Shown one piece after another: positions 18,410 to 26,831 of a DNA stretch of 63,568 bases. The notes beneath the pieces were generated by a model. The model saw only the letters and a program-made list of their open reading frames with translations, was not told where the DNA came from and did no database searches. The translations under genes and the position numbers were made by a program. Origin of the DNA: an uncultured Myxococcaceae bacterium (GTDB lineage: Bacteria; Myxococcota_A; Polyangia; Polyangiales; Ga0077539); the NCBI GenBank assembly GCA_945952225.1, contig CAMFHP010000037.1, positions 1 through 63,568 of the forward strand, in the 5' to 3' direction. The first letter of the stretch is position 1. Each line of letters opens with the position of its first letter.

Positions 18410-19240
18410 CTACGCGGTCGCGACGACCACCTTCGGGTGCACCACCGCGCCCTGCGAATCCCCGAGCCGCAGGCCCGGCATGAGGCATTCGAGCACGTGG
18501 TCTTCTTCCGCGGGCTCGGCGCGCGTGGCGACCTTCTCCATCGTGGCGCTCGCGAAGCGCGTGCCCGCGGGCACGTCGAGCAGCACACAGCGCGCGAGCT
18601 CGGCGAGCCCCACCAGCGCGTCGCGCTCGTCGCGCGTGAGCGGATTGCGCGTCACCGACCGACCGCGCTCGCGCACCGCCGCCGCGAGGATCGTCTCGCA
18701 CTTCTTCGCCTTGAGCGCCCCGAGCGACGCGGGCGACTCGTCGAAGCTCGCCCCGAACGCGCCCGCCGCGGCCTCGTAGAGCCCCGCCCCCGCGACGCGC
18801 GAGAGCGCCCGCACGAACGCGCGCTCGGTCACGAACTGCTCGTCGAGCGACTGCACCCGCGACCCGAGCTCCGAGAGCCTCGCGCGCGCCTCGTCGAGCG
18901 CCGCGGCCTGCGTGCGCGCAGCCGTCTCCGCGAGCGAGAGCGCGGCCTTCAACCGGGCCACCTCGTCGTCGCGCTGCTTGAGCGACTCGGTGAGCGCGGC
19001 CACCTTCGCGTCGCGCTGTGCGAGCGACTCGGTGAGCGCGGCCGTCTTCGCATCGAGCTCTCGCGTGCGCATCGCGGCCTCGTCGGTCGCGCGCCTCGCG
19101 GCGTCGAGCTCCGCGCGGTGTGCGCCCGCGCTGGAGGCCACGTGCTGCTTGAGCTGCGCTTCGAAGCGAAGCACCACCGCGTCGAGCTCCGCGCGCATCG
19201 CGTGGAGCCACAACCCCGCCATCGGATCGTCGACCGCCAT
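18410..19240 (-). CDS. Coiled-coil protein between Hsp70-like ATPase and dynamin-like GTPase
   Basis: A 276-residue protein. Residues ~30-120 are coiled coil, with a near-perfect internal repeat of TAALTESLAQRDAK against VAALTESLKQRDDE. The C-terminal ~150 residues are globular with no motif I recognise, apart from a GrpE-like general layout (coiled coil then beta-rich end). Start chosen at ATG 19240 (MAVDDPM); an upstream in-frame Met at 19261 exists. It lies 40 bp after the Hsp70-like gene. A nucleotide-exchange or adaptor role is possible but unproven. Confidence 0.75.
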   Translation of the reverse strand: MAVDDPMAGLWLHAMRAELDAVVLRFEAQLKQHVASSAGAHRAELDAARRATDEAAMRTRELDAKTAALTESLAQRDAKVAALTESLKQRDDEVARLKAALSLAETAARTQAAALDEARARLSELGSRVQSLDEQFVTERAFVRALSRVAGAGLYEAAAGAFGASFDESPASLGALKAKKCETILAAAVRERGRSVTRNPLTRDERDALVGLAELARCVLLDVPAGTRFASATMEKVATRAEPAEEDHVLECLMPGLRLGDSQGAVVHPKVVVATA

Positions 19241-19280
19241 GACGGCCGACACTCGTATCACAGCTCTCGCGCGGGGCGCG

Positions 19281-22073
19281 TCACGCGAAATACTGCGCGA
19301 GGTTCACCGTGGCGCGCACCACCTCGTCGCCGGGCATCACGAAGTGCAGCGCGATCTGCGTGGGCGAGATCGCGCACACGTAGAGCCGACCGGGAACGTC
19401 GGGCAGGTCGGTGCGCACGGAGATGATCCGCGCGTCGTTGGCGGTCATCCGGCCGGCCTCGAACTCCTTGGCGACGCGCAGGGGCTTCTGACCGTTCCAC
19501 GCGCCGAAATCGAGGTAGTGCGGGCCGAAGGGCTCGGCCTCGACGGGCATCGTGCCCATGGGGAGCAGCGCCACGAACTTGGGCGGAAACCCGCGCAGAT
19601 CGCCCACGAAATAACTGAACCGCTGCGCCGCCCTAACGAGGTGCACGTCACGGTTCGCGATGCGCAGCGCGCCGAGGGCCACGGCGGTCTTGGGCGTGAC
19701 GCCCGTGATCTCCGCGCCGCGCTCCATGCGCGAGGGCGTCTCGTAGAGCACCACGCCCTGCGGCGGCGACGCGTCGCCGGGGTGCCACACCTTGAGGTCC
19801 GGCGTGTCGAGGCTCTGCGCGAGGGCGCGCTCGACGTACTCGCTCCGCGCGCTGTTGCCCGCGAGGAGGATCACCACGCCCTTCTCGCGCCACGAGCCCG
19901 CGGGCGCCGTGCCCGTCGAGGCTGCGCCATCCCACGGCGTCGACGCGATCATGCTCGCGAGGAGCCGCGCACCATCACGGATGCGCTCTTCGAGGTGCGT
20001 CGAGAGCTTCTGCTGCACGCCCGCCACGTCGGTCTTGAGCGATTCGAGGGCGACCTCGCTGTCATCGAGGCGACGGGCCACGAGGGCGTCGACCTGCGCG
20101 ATCTCGTTGACGCGCTTGAACTTCACCTGTTCGAGCTGGAGCTCGTTCTGGAAGCGGACCTTGTTCTGCCGCGCCGCGAGCGAGCGCTTGTAGAGGTGCG
20201 GCTTTCGCGCGAGCTTGTTCTCGGGGATGGTGACCGGGCGCTGCATGGGCACCTCTTTGTCTTCCATCTCGGGCAGGTGGCGCTCGTGCTGGTGCGTGAG
20301 CCACACGAGTTCGTGCGTGAGGTAGTCGCCGCCGAGGTGATCATCGCCCGCGACCTGGAGCGTCTCGATCACCGAGCTGCACCCCGACGCGGCCTCCTCG
20401 TCGGGCGTGGCCGGGCGGTAGCGTCCGCAGGCGATGTCGAGCGTGCCGCCGCCGAAGTCGAAGACCGCGAAGCGCAGCTCGCCGTACTTCGCCACGAGGT
20501 CTTCAAACGCGGGGTGCGCCGCGAGCTCGGGGCACACCTCGGCGGCGTAGGCCTCGGGCTCCGTGGCCTGCATCTGCACGGTGACCTCCTCCGCGGGAAT
20601 GGACTCGGGCACCGACAGCACGATGCCCGCGCGGAGCTCTTCGATGAGCAGGGCCCGCGCGCGGTCGTCGAACTCCGCGGGGTACGTGAGCCAGTAGCGG
20701 AGAAAGACCTCCTGGCCCGGGCGGTTGATCGCGCGGCCGAGGAGGTATCCGTAGGTGCGCACGATGACCCGCACGCGGGCCTCGTCGAGGAGGAAGTCGC
20801 TCTTCTTCTCGCGGTCGCGGAGCTGCGGCGACTGGTCGAGCGTCACCACGCGCTCGGGCATCGATTTGATCTCGGAGATCACCGCGTTGGGGAACTCCGA
20901 CATCTTCTCGCGCGCGGCGTGCGAGGCCTGCACCACCCGCAGAAGAAAGGGGAATCGACGCGACGGCCCCGCGGCGCCCATCTCGGCCCAGAGGCGCTCG
21001 TGGTCGTCGATGAGGAGCACCGTGGGGTTCTCCGCGGGGTTGGTGCGCTCGTCGGGCGGCGACCCGAGGCGCATGAGCGAGCGGAAGCCCTTGTGCGCGA
21101 AGGCCGCGACCGTGGCCGTGGTGCCGAAGTCGATGCCCACGCCCGAGAGCCTGCGAAACGACGGGAGCGACGGCAGCGGATCGCGCACGCGCAGCGGCAG
21201 GTCGCACTCCCACGTGAGGGCCATGGGCACGTCGCTGCCGCCGTTGCGGGCGAGTGTGTGGGTGACTGCGAGGTGCAGCGGAACGTCGACGCCCTCGGGC
21301 GGAACGCGCCCCACGAGCGCGGGGTGCGAGGTGTCGAGGTAGAGCTCGGTGTACGAGCGGTTGCGCGTGCCCGAGCGGCGCGTGGCGTCTTCCCACACGA
21401 CGTCGCGCGCGTCGTGGAGCACGTCGTGGTTGTGGGCCACGAGGGTGGGCTTCACGTCGAGGGTCCAGCCGTCGTCGCCGTCGCTCTCGGCGCGCTCCCA
21501 GTCGACGAGGAGGCGCAGTCGCCAGCGTCCGGTGCCCACCCAGAAGCCCTCTTCGGGGTTCTGCAGGTCGAAGCGCTTGCGCTCCGGCGCGTTCACGAGG
21601 AGCGAGTCCGTGGCCTCGCGCAGGTCGAGCGTGGCCACCGCGGGCGGCGCGGATTTCACCACCGCGAGGTCGGCCCGCACGAGCTGCAACGCGCGGTCGC
21701 CGGGCGTGAGGGCGAGGGCGATGCGCACGTTCGCACCGGCCTTCGCAGCGAGTTCCGACGCGGGCACCGTGGCCGTGAGCGCGAAGCTCCCGCCCTCTCC
21801 CCATTGCACCGTCGCCGACGGGCCGAGGGCCACACCCTCCACCGCCAGTCGCGCTTCGAAGGGCGCGGTGGCGTATCCCTGCGCGCGCAGCGTGACCGTG
21901 GCCTTCGCGAGCCAGCGCTCATAGAGCGGAACCGTCGGCCGCGAGAAGGCCCGCAGCGGCACCGCAGGGCGCACCGTCATGCGCGTGCCGTCGAGGCCCG
22001 TGAAGGCCACCTCCAGGTCGAAGGCGTCGACACGAACCAGCGGAGAGGACGTCGTCGCAGCGTTGGGTTCCAT
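19281..22073 (-). CDS. Hsp70/actin-fold ATPase with large N-terminal extension
   Basis: A 930-residue protein. The actin-like ATPase core starts at about residue 311: phosphate-1 GVGIDFGTTATVAAF, phosphate-2 FDFGGGTLD (538-546), and adenosine motif LLAGNSARSEYVE near residue 790. The first ~310 residues are beta-rich and not part of standard DnaK. The long insert between the phosphate motifs and the lack of a DnaK-type substrate lid resemble SrfB-like relatives. It is the first gene of an eight-gene minus-strand run and is divergent from the pseudouridine synthase fusion at 22158. It probably uses ATP to act on the neighbouring GTPase/coiled-coil proteins (inference). Confidence 0.87.
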   Translation of the reverse strand: MEPNAATTSSPLVRVDAFDLEVAFTGLDGTRMTVRPAVPLRAFSRPTVPLYERWLAKATVTLRAQGYATAPFEARLAVEGVALGPSATVQWGEGGSFALTATVPASELAAKAGANVRIALALTPGDRALQLVRADLAVVKSAPPAVATLDLREATDSLLVNAPERKRFDLQNPEEGFWVGTGRWRLRLLVDWERAESDGDDGWTLDVKPTLVAHNHDVLHDARDVVWEDATRRSGTRNRSYTELYLDTSHPALVGRVPPEGVDVPLHLAVTHTLARNGGSDVPMALTWECDLPLRVRDPLPSLPSFRRLSGVGIDFGTTATVAAFAHKGFRSLMRLGSPPDERTNPAENPTVLLIDDHERLWAEMGAAGPSRRFPFLLRVVQASHAAREKMSEFPNAVISEIKSMPERVVTLDQSPQLRDREKKSDFLLDEARVRVIVRTYGYLLGRAINRPGQEVFLRYWLTYPAEFDDRARALLIEELRAGIVLSVPESIPAEEVTVQMQATEPEAYAAEVCPELAAHPAFEDLVAKYGELRFAVFDFGGGTLDIACGRYRPATPDEEAASGCSSVIETLQVAGDDHLGGDYLTHELVWLTHQHERHLPEMEDKEVPMQRPVTIPENKLARKPHLYKRSLAARQNKVRFQNELQLEQVKFKRVNEIAQVDALVARRLDDSEVALESLKTDVAGVQQKLSTHLEERIRDGARLLASMIASTPWDGAASTGTAPAGSWREKGVVILLAGNSARSEYVERALAQSLDTPDLKVWHPGDASPPQGVVLYETPSRMERGAEITGVTPKTAVALGALRIANRDVHLVRAAQRFSYFVGDLRGFPPKFVALLPMGTMPVEAEPFGPHYLDFGAWNGQKPLRVAKEFEAGRMTANDARIISVRTDLPDVPGRLYVCAISPTQIALHFVMPGDEVVRATVNLAQYFA

Positions 22074-22157
22074 CGCGTTTGCGCGCCGTTCTATCACGGT
22101 GCCCGCGCGGCCCACATCCCCGTGCGCGGGTGTGGTACTCACCGCGCCGCCAAGCCC

Positions 22158-23828
22158 ATGAACCACCGCCTCTTCGCGCCCTGGCGCGACGCCCGCGTGC
22201 TCCACGACGACGGCGACGTGATCGTCGTCGACAAGCCCGAGGGCGTCTCGACGCACGCCCCCGACCACGACCGCCACGACGACGTGGTCTCACGGCTCCA
22301 GGCGTGGCTCTCCGAGCGCCACGGCGGCGAGGCCTCGTCGCACTACCTCGGCGTGCACCAGCGCCTCGACCGCGACACCTCGGGGGTGCTCCTCTTCGCG
22401 CGCGCCCGCAGCGCCAACAAGGGACTCGCCGCGGCCTTCGAAGGTCGCGACGTCGAGAAGGTCTACGTCGCCGTGGCCCATTGCGCGCGCGAGCTCGCTC
22501 CCACCGGGCGCCTCACGCACGACCTCGTGCCCGCCGACGACGGCGCGATGAAGGCCCTCGCCCCCTCACCCCGTCCGCCGCCTCGCGCGGTGCGCGCCGT
22601 GACGCAGTACCGCGTGCTCGCGCGCAGCGGCCGCCGCGTGCTCCTCGAACTTCGCCCCGAGACGGGACGCACCCATCAGCTCCGCGTGCAGTGCGCCGCG
22701 ATGGGCGCGCCGCTGTGCGGTGATCTGCTGTACGGCGGTGAGCCCGCGCCGCGCCTCATGCTCCACGCGCGCTCGCTCACGCTGGTGCACCCGACGCGCA
22801 ACACGCCGGTGACCTTCGAAGCGCCGGTGCCCGCGATCTTCGACGCCTGGCTCCGCGGACGCACCGATCCGACGCCCCTCACCGACCGCCTGCGCGACGC
22901 CGCCGACCGACGCTACGCGCTCGGCAGCGACGCGAGCACCACGGCCTTTCGCATCGCCCACGACGGCGACGGCGTGCGCGCCCACGTCGACCTCTACGGC
23001 GAGCACGCGCTCGTGCACTTCTACGAACCCGAGGCCGACGAGGCCCTGCTCGACGCGGTGCACGCGCTCGGCGTGAAGGGCGTGTACGCGAAGTTCCGCC
23101 CGAAGCAGGCCAACACGCTCGTCGACACGCGACGCGAGTCCGTCGCGCCCGCCCACGCGCTCCGCGGCGACGACGCGCCCGAGGAGTTCGAAGTGCGCGA
23201 GTCGGGGATGCGCTTTCTCGTGCGCCTCGGCGACGGCCTCTCCACGGGGATCTTTCTCGACATGCGCGAGAACCGTCGGCGCGTGCGCGAGATGTCGTCG
23301 AAGCGCTCGGTGCTCAACCTCTTCGCGTACACGTGCCCCTTCACCGTGGCCGCGGCGGTTGGCGGTGCCTCGCAGACGCTGAGCGTCGACGTGTCGCAGG
23401 CCTCCCTCGACTGGGGGCGACGCAACCTCGCGCTCAACGGCCACGAGGGCCCGCAGCATCGCTTCGTGTGCGCCGACGTGTTCGGGTGGATCGCCGGTGC
23501 GAAGGCCCGTCGCGAGCGCTTCGACCTCGTGGTGCTCGATCCGCCGAGCTACTCCACCGCGCGCGGATCGCGCTTCTCCGCCGAGGGCGACTACAAGAAG
23601 CTCGCGTCGCAGTGCCTCTCGCTCGTGGCGCCGGGCGGCGCGCTGCTCGCGTGCACCAACCACCGGGGCATCGTGCGGATGAAGTTCCGTCGCTGGCTCT
23701 ACGAGGCGGCGCGCGAGGTCGGGCTCGACGACGTGAAGGTGCGCGACATGCCCGAGCCGTCGGACTTTCCTCCGGCACCCGGCGCCGAGTCGCACCTCAA
23801 GTGCGCGCTCGTCACGCTCGGGCGCTGA
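22158..23828 (+). CDS. Fusion: RluA-type pseudouridine synthase plus RlmI-like SAM methyltransferase
   Basis: A 556-residue protein. Residues ~1-235 are an RluA-family pseudouridine synthase with catalytic HQRLDRDTSGVLLFA (Asp in RLDRDTSG) and RPETGRTHQLRVQ. Residues ~245-556 are a class I methyltransferase of the RlmI/RlmKL type: DGLSTGIFLDMRENRRRV, NLFAYTCPFTVAAAVGG and VVLDPPSYS. A single chain could thus make two RNA base changes. Start ATG 22158 precedes the synthase domain directly. The frame is continuous with no sign of a fusion artefact. The target RNA is unknown. Confidence 0.92.
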   Translation: MNHRLFAPWRDARVLHDDGDVIVVDKPEGVSTHAPDHDRHDDVVSRLQAWLSERHGGEASSHYLGVHQRLDRDTSGVLLFARARSANKGLAAAFEGRDVEKVYVAVAHCARELAPTGRLTHDLVPADDGAMKALAPSPRPPPRAVRAVTQYRVLARSGRRVLLELRPETGRTHQLRVQCAAMGAPLCGDLLYGGEPAPRLMLHARSLTLVHPTRNTPVTFEAPVPAIFDAWLRGRTDPTPLTDRLRDAADRRYALGSDASTTAFRIAHDGDGVRAHVDLYGEHALVHFYEPEADEALLDAVHALGVKGVYAKFRPKQANTLVDTRRESVAPAHALRGDDAPEEFEVRESGMRFLVRLGDGLSTGIFLDMRENRRRVREMSSKRSVLNLFAYTCPFTVAAAVGGASQTLSVDVSQASLDWGRRNLALNGHEGPQHRFVCADVFGWIAGAKARRERFDLVVLDPPSYSTARGSRFSAEGDYKKLASQCLSLVAPGGALLACTNHRGIVRMKFRRWLYEAAREVGLDDVKVRDMPEPSDFPPAPGAESHLKCALVTLGR

Positions 23829-23867
23829 AGGGCTTTTCGAAGGGTGTGCGGTGAGGCGGGTGCGCGG

Positions 23868-24365
23868 TCAGCGCATGGCGGCGAGGCGCGCTTCGATCAC
23901 ATCGCGCGGCGGTGATCCGCCGACCTGGCGCCACACCTCGTGGCCTTCACGGTCGACGAGGATGTAGGTGGGCGTGAAGCGGTAGCCGTACCGCGCCATC
24001 ACGAGCTGGATGGCGGGCGTCTCCACGTCGACCCGCACCACGTTGAGCCTTCCGCGCGTCGCATTCTCGAGACCGTCGACCGACGGTCGGGCCAGCAGGC
24101 ACGGCCCTCAAGATGTGGAGTAGATGTCGAGGAGCGCGGGCGTTCCGTGGCCCACGGCGGCTTCGAAGCTGTCGGGGTGCGCGCGCTGCGCCTCGCTCGG
24201 ACGCAGCAGAAAGAACGCCGCCGCGATCGCGCCCACCTGGGCCACGAGCGAGAACTTTCGGTAGCGCGCGAAGCGGTGCGTGTCGGGGCGCCCGTCGAGC
24301 CACCACGCGGCGGCGAACACCGCGACGAGGAGCGCGAGCAGGGCGTAGGTGAGCACAGGGTTCAT
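23868..24365 (-). CDS. Membrane-anchored thioredoxin-like protein with in-frame TGA (predicted selenocysteine)
   Basis: Reading through one TGA at 24108-24110 gives 165 residues. Residues ~4-23 and ~39-54 are membrane segments. A thioredoxin fold follows: PALLDIYSTS-U-GPC with the TGA as residue 86 and Cys89 as its resolving partner, then LNVVRVDVET, cis-Pro132 in RFTPTYILVD, and a terminal helix. The TGA sits exactly where the first Cys of CGPC belongs. The 80 downstream codons stay open and read as a complete thioredoxin C-terminal half. A hairpin follows the TGA directly. It would be read as a truncated 85-residue protein or a pseudogene by standard calling. It lies 28 bp after dapE. Role: thiol-disulfide exchange on the outer face of the membrane (inferred). 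Confidence 0.85.
24071..24107 (-). promoter_or_regulatory. SECIS-like hairpin after in-frame UGA
   Basis: On the coding strand, immediately after the TGA, a 5-bp stem (GGGCC/GGCCC) is followed without a gap by a perfect 7-bp stem GACCGTC/GACGGTC with loop GGTC. The apical loop begins 26 nt after the UGA and starts with GG. This fits the general bacterial SECIS rules (loop about 16-37 nt downstream, G in the first loop positions, small loop). Confidence 0.7.
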
Positions 24366-24393
24366 CGGGTGACCTCTCGGGAGCGCGAAGGGC

Positions 24394-25464
24394 TCAGTCG
24401 TCGAACAACCACCGGCGGAACAGAACGAGTCCCTCGGCGAGGGCGTGGCGGTCGGTCCATTCGTTGCGCTGGTGGGCCTGCGATTGGGTGCCGGGACCGA
24501 AGTTCACCGCCGCGACGCCGAGGGTGGCGAAGCGGGCCACGTCGGTCCAGGCCTGCTTGGGCTCCACCGAGGGGAGCCCCAGGGCTTCGAGCCGGTGCAC
24601 GAGGGGATGGGTTCGGAACGGCGCCGCCGAGGGCGATCGATCGAACACCTCGATGGTCGCATCGCCGCCCACCACCTGCGCGAGCTCGTCGGCCGCGTCG
24701 TCGGGCGTGCGCCCCGGGCCGAAGCGGTAGTTCACGTTGAGCGTGAAGCGGTCGGGAATGACGTTGCGACCGCGCCCTCCCTCGGCGAGCGTGGCGCTCA
24801 TCACCTCGCGGTAGAGCATGCCGTCGAGGAGCAGGTCGTGGGGCTCGCGCGCGGCGAGCTTCGCGAGAAACGGCGCGGCCTTGTGGATCGCGTTCTCGCC
24901 CTGCCACGGTCGCGCGCTGTGCGAGGTGCGTCCGTGAAAATGCACGCGCGCATGGAGGCTCCCCATGCACCCGAGCTGGAGCGCGTTGGAGCTCGGTTCG
25001 AGGCAGATCGCGAGCTCCGATTTCGTGAGCGCGGGGAAGTGTTCGAGCACCTCGCCGAGACGGTTCTCGAGGAACGGTCCCTCTTCGCGCTCATAGAACA
25101 CGAAGCTCGGCGCGTAGCGCGGCGCGCGGCCGTGCTGAAGGTCGTCGAGCAGGTGGAGCATCACCGCGAGGCCCGACTTCATGTCCGACGCGCCGGGCCC
25201 ATAGAGCCGGTCGTCTTCGACGCGCGGAGGACCGTCGTGTGAGGTGCGCACCACATCGAAGTGACCCGCGAGCACCACGGGAGGGAGCCCTTCGCGCACG
25301 CGCGGCGTCACCACGAGGCTGTGCCCGTCGCGCACCACACACGCGCGGCCGAGGAGCTCGACCAGCTTCGCCTCGACGTGGTCGCAGAGCGGTCCCTCTT
25401 CGCCCGTGGGCGACGGGATGGCGCACAGTTCGAGGAGCGTGGCTTCGAGCGCGGCGTCGATCAC
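24394..25464 (-). CDS. dapE: Succinyl-diaminopimelate desuccinylase (M20 family)
   Basis: A 356-residue M20 zinc peptidase. Metal-ligand motifs are in order: AGHFDVV (His/Asp), GASDMKSG (bridging Asp), YEREEGP (catalytic Glu-Glu), CLEPS, and the late FGPGTQSQAHQRNE with its His. It fits the actinobacterial/myxobacterial DapE type. The enzyme removes succinate from N-succinyl-LL-diaminopimelate in lysine and peptidoglycan precursor synthesis. Its ATG overlaps the stop of dapD by four bases, supporting the assignment. Confidence 0.92.
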   Translation of the reverse strand: MIDAALEATLLELCAIPSPTGEEGPLCDHVEAKLVELLGRACVVRDGHSLVVTPRVREGLPPVVLAGHFDVVRTSHDGPPRVEDDRLYGPGASDMKSGLAVMLHLLDDLQHGRAPRYAPSFVFYEREEGPFLENRLGEVLEHFPALTKSELAICLEPSSNALQLGCMGSLHARVHFHGRTSHSARPWQGENAIHKAAPFLAKLAAREPHDLLLDGMLYREVMSATLAEGGRGRNVIPDRFTLNVNYRFGPGRTPDDAADELAQVVGGDATIEVFDRSPSAAPFRTHPLVHRLEALGLPSVEPKQAWTDVARFATLGVAAVNFGPGTQSQAHQRNEWTDRHALAEGLVLFRRWLFDD

Positions 25465-26291
25465 ACCGACACCCCGTGGTCGCGGAGCGTCTGTTCGAGC
25501 GAGGTCTTGCGGTCGGTGCTCTCGCTGCGACGGCCGATGATCAGCGCGCAGGGCACACCGAATTCACCCGCGGCGAAGCGCTTCGGACGCGTGCCCGAGA
25601 TCACCACCGAGCGCGCGGGAACCCTTCCGCGAAGCTCCACGGGCTCGGGGCCGGTCACGTCGATGATGGGCGTGCTCGCGGTGAGCACCACACCCGCGCC
25701 GAGCACGGCCTCGCGCTCCACGATCACGCCCTCGACCACGATGGAGCGCGACCCGAGAAACGCGCCGTCTTCGATGATGACCGGACGCGCCCCCGGCGGT
25801 TCGAGCACACCGCCGATGCCCACGCCGCCCGAGAGGTGCACGTCGCGCCCGATCTGCGCGCACGAGCCCACGGTGGCCCACGTGTCGACCATGGTACCCG
25901 CGTCGACCCACGCGCCGATGTTCACGTAGCCCGGCATCACGATGGCGCCGGGGGCCACGTGGGCGCCGTAACGCACGGTGCCCGGCGGCACGACGCGCAC
26001 GCCCGGCGGCGGAACCTTCACGGGGATCTTGTCGTTGAACTCCAGCGGCCCCGCGGAGCTGCGCTCGATCTGACGGAGGCCGAAGTAGAGCAGGATGGCC
26101 TGCTTGAGCCAGGGGTGCACCGTCCACGCGCCCGCGTCGTCGCGGGTGGCCACGCGGAGCGCGCCCGCGTCGAGGGCCGCGAGCGCGTCGAGCACTGCCT
26201 GCTCGTGGGCGCGGTCTTTCAAGAGCGAACGGTCGGCGAAGGCGCGCTCGACGAGGGGCTGAAGGCGCGCTGCGAGGTCGTGGTCGAACAT
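25461..26291 (-). CDS. dapD: 2,3,4,5-tetrahydropyridine-2,6-dicarboxylate N-succinyltransferase
   Basis: A 276-residue protein with a left-handed beta-helix hexapeptide region (about residues 100-240: YVNIGAWVDAGTMVDTWATV, SGGVGIGGVLEP, FLGSRSIVVEGVIV). This is the DapD family, which transfers succinyl from succinyl-CoA to tetrahydrodipicolinate. Start ATG 26291 gives the usual DapD length. Gene order dapD-dapE matches consecutive pathway steps. Confidence 0.95.
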   Translation of the reverse strand: MFDHDLAARLQPLVERAFADRSLLKDRAHEQAVLDALAALDAGALRVATRDDAGAWTVHPWLKQAILLYFGLRQIERSSAGPLEFNDKIPVKVPPPGVRVVPPGTVRYGAHVAPGAIVMPGYVNIGAWVDAGTMVDTWATVGSCAQIGRDVHLSGGVGIGGVLEPPGARPVIIEDGAFLGSRSIVVEGVIVEREAVLGAGVVLTASTPIIDVTGPEPVELRGRVPARSVVISGTRPKRFAAGEFGVPCALIIGRRSESTDRKTSLEQTLRDHGVSV

Positions 26292-26340
26292 GGTGTTGCG
26301 GTGCTCTGTCGTCGCGATCGGGGGGTGTTGGCAAGGCGTC

Positions 26341-26685
26341 TCAGGGGACGCAGGCGCGGTCGTCGGGGCGCACGGTGGCGCAGAAGCCTCCGGCGAAGGT
26401 GCAGTCGCTGTCGCCGCGGCAACGCTGCATGCAGAGCGAGCGGTAGCCGCCTGCGAGGGTCTCGACGCAGACGCCGTTGTCGGGGCACTCGGCGTTCGTC
26501 GAGCAGGCGTGCGTGCAGAGCGGAACGCTGGAGCCGTCGGCGCGGTTGCGAAAGGCCACGCAGAGCTCGGTGGACTCGTTGCACGTCGCGGCGGCGCGGC
26601 AGGGGCCGTACGGGGTCTCCGCGCGTCCGCCGCAGGAGAGCGCGAGCGCGGCGACGAGCGCGAGGAGGCGCGGCGGATGGTCCAT
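26341..26685 (-). CDS. Small Cys-rich putative lipoprotein
   Basis: A 114-residue protein: lipoprotein signal LLALVAALALSC, then twelve further Cys in a regular pattern (for example CSTNAECPDNGVC and CRGDSDCTFAGGFC). This resembles the small disulfide-rich modules common on myxobacterial surface lipoproteins. It lies 49 bp upstream of dapD in the same direction and may share its transcript. The downstream thioredoxin could act on such disulfide-rich exported proteins (inference). Function unknown. Confidence 0.78.
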   Translation of the reverse strand: MDHPPRLLALVAALALSCGGRAETPYGPCRAAATCNESTELCVAFRNRADGSSVPLCTHACSTNAECPDNGVCVETLAGGYRSLCMQRCRGDSDCTFAGGFCATVRPDDRACVP

Positions 26686-26831
26686 CGAGAGTCTCCTTCG
26701 CCCGACGCAGCGCGCGGGGTCAAGTGCGCCGCGGGGTCTTCGCCCGGGTCCGTGGCGCGCGGGGCGCGGCGGCGTTCACGGCGGCCGGTTGTTGGCGCGA
26801 TCTGCGTCGACGGAGATAGAGTCCGCCGCCG

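Noticed and set aside
14110-18483. 1457-codon open frame on the plus strand
   Set aside because: Antisense to the coiled-coil and dynamin-like genes. Composition is Arg/Leu/His-rich without motifs.
24108-24110. Reading the TGA in the thioredoxin gene as a simple nonsense mutation
   Set aside because: Not excluded, but less likely: it is the only lesion, falls exactly on a redox Cys codon, and is followed by a hairpin of SECIS geometry.
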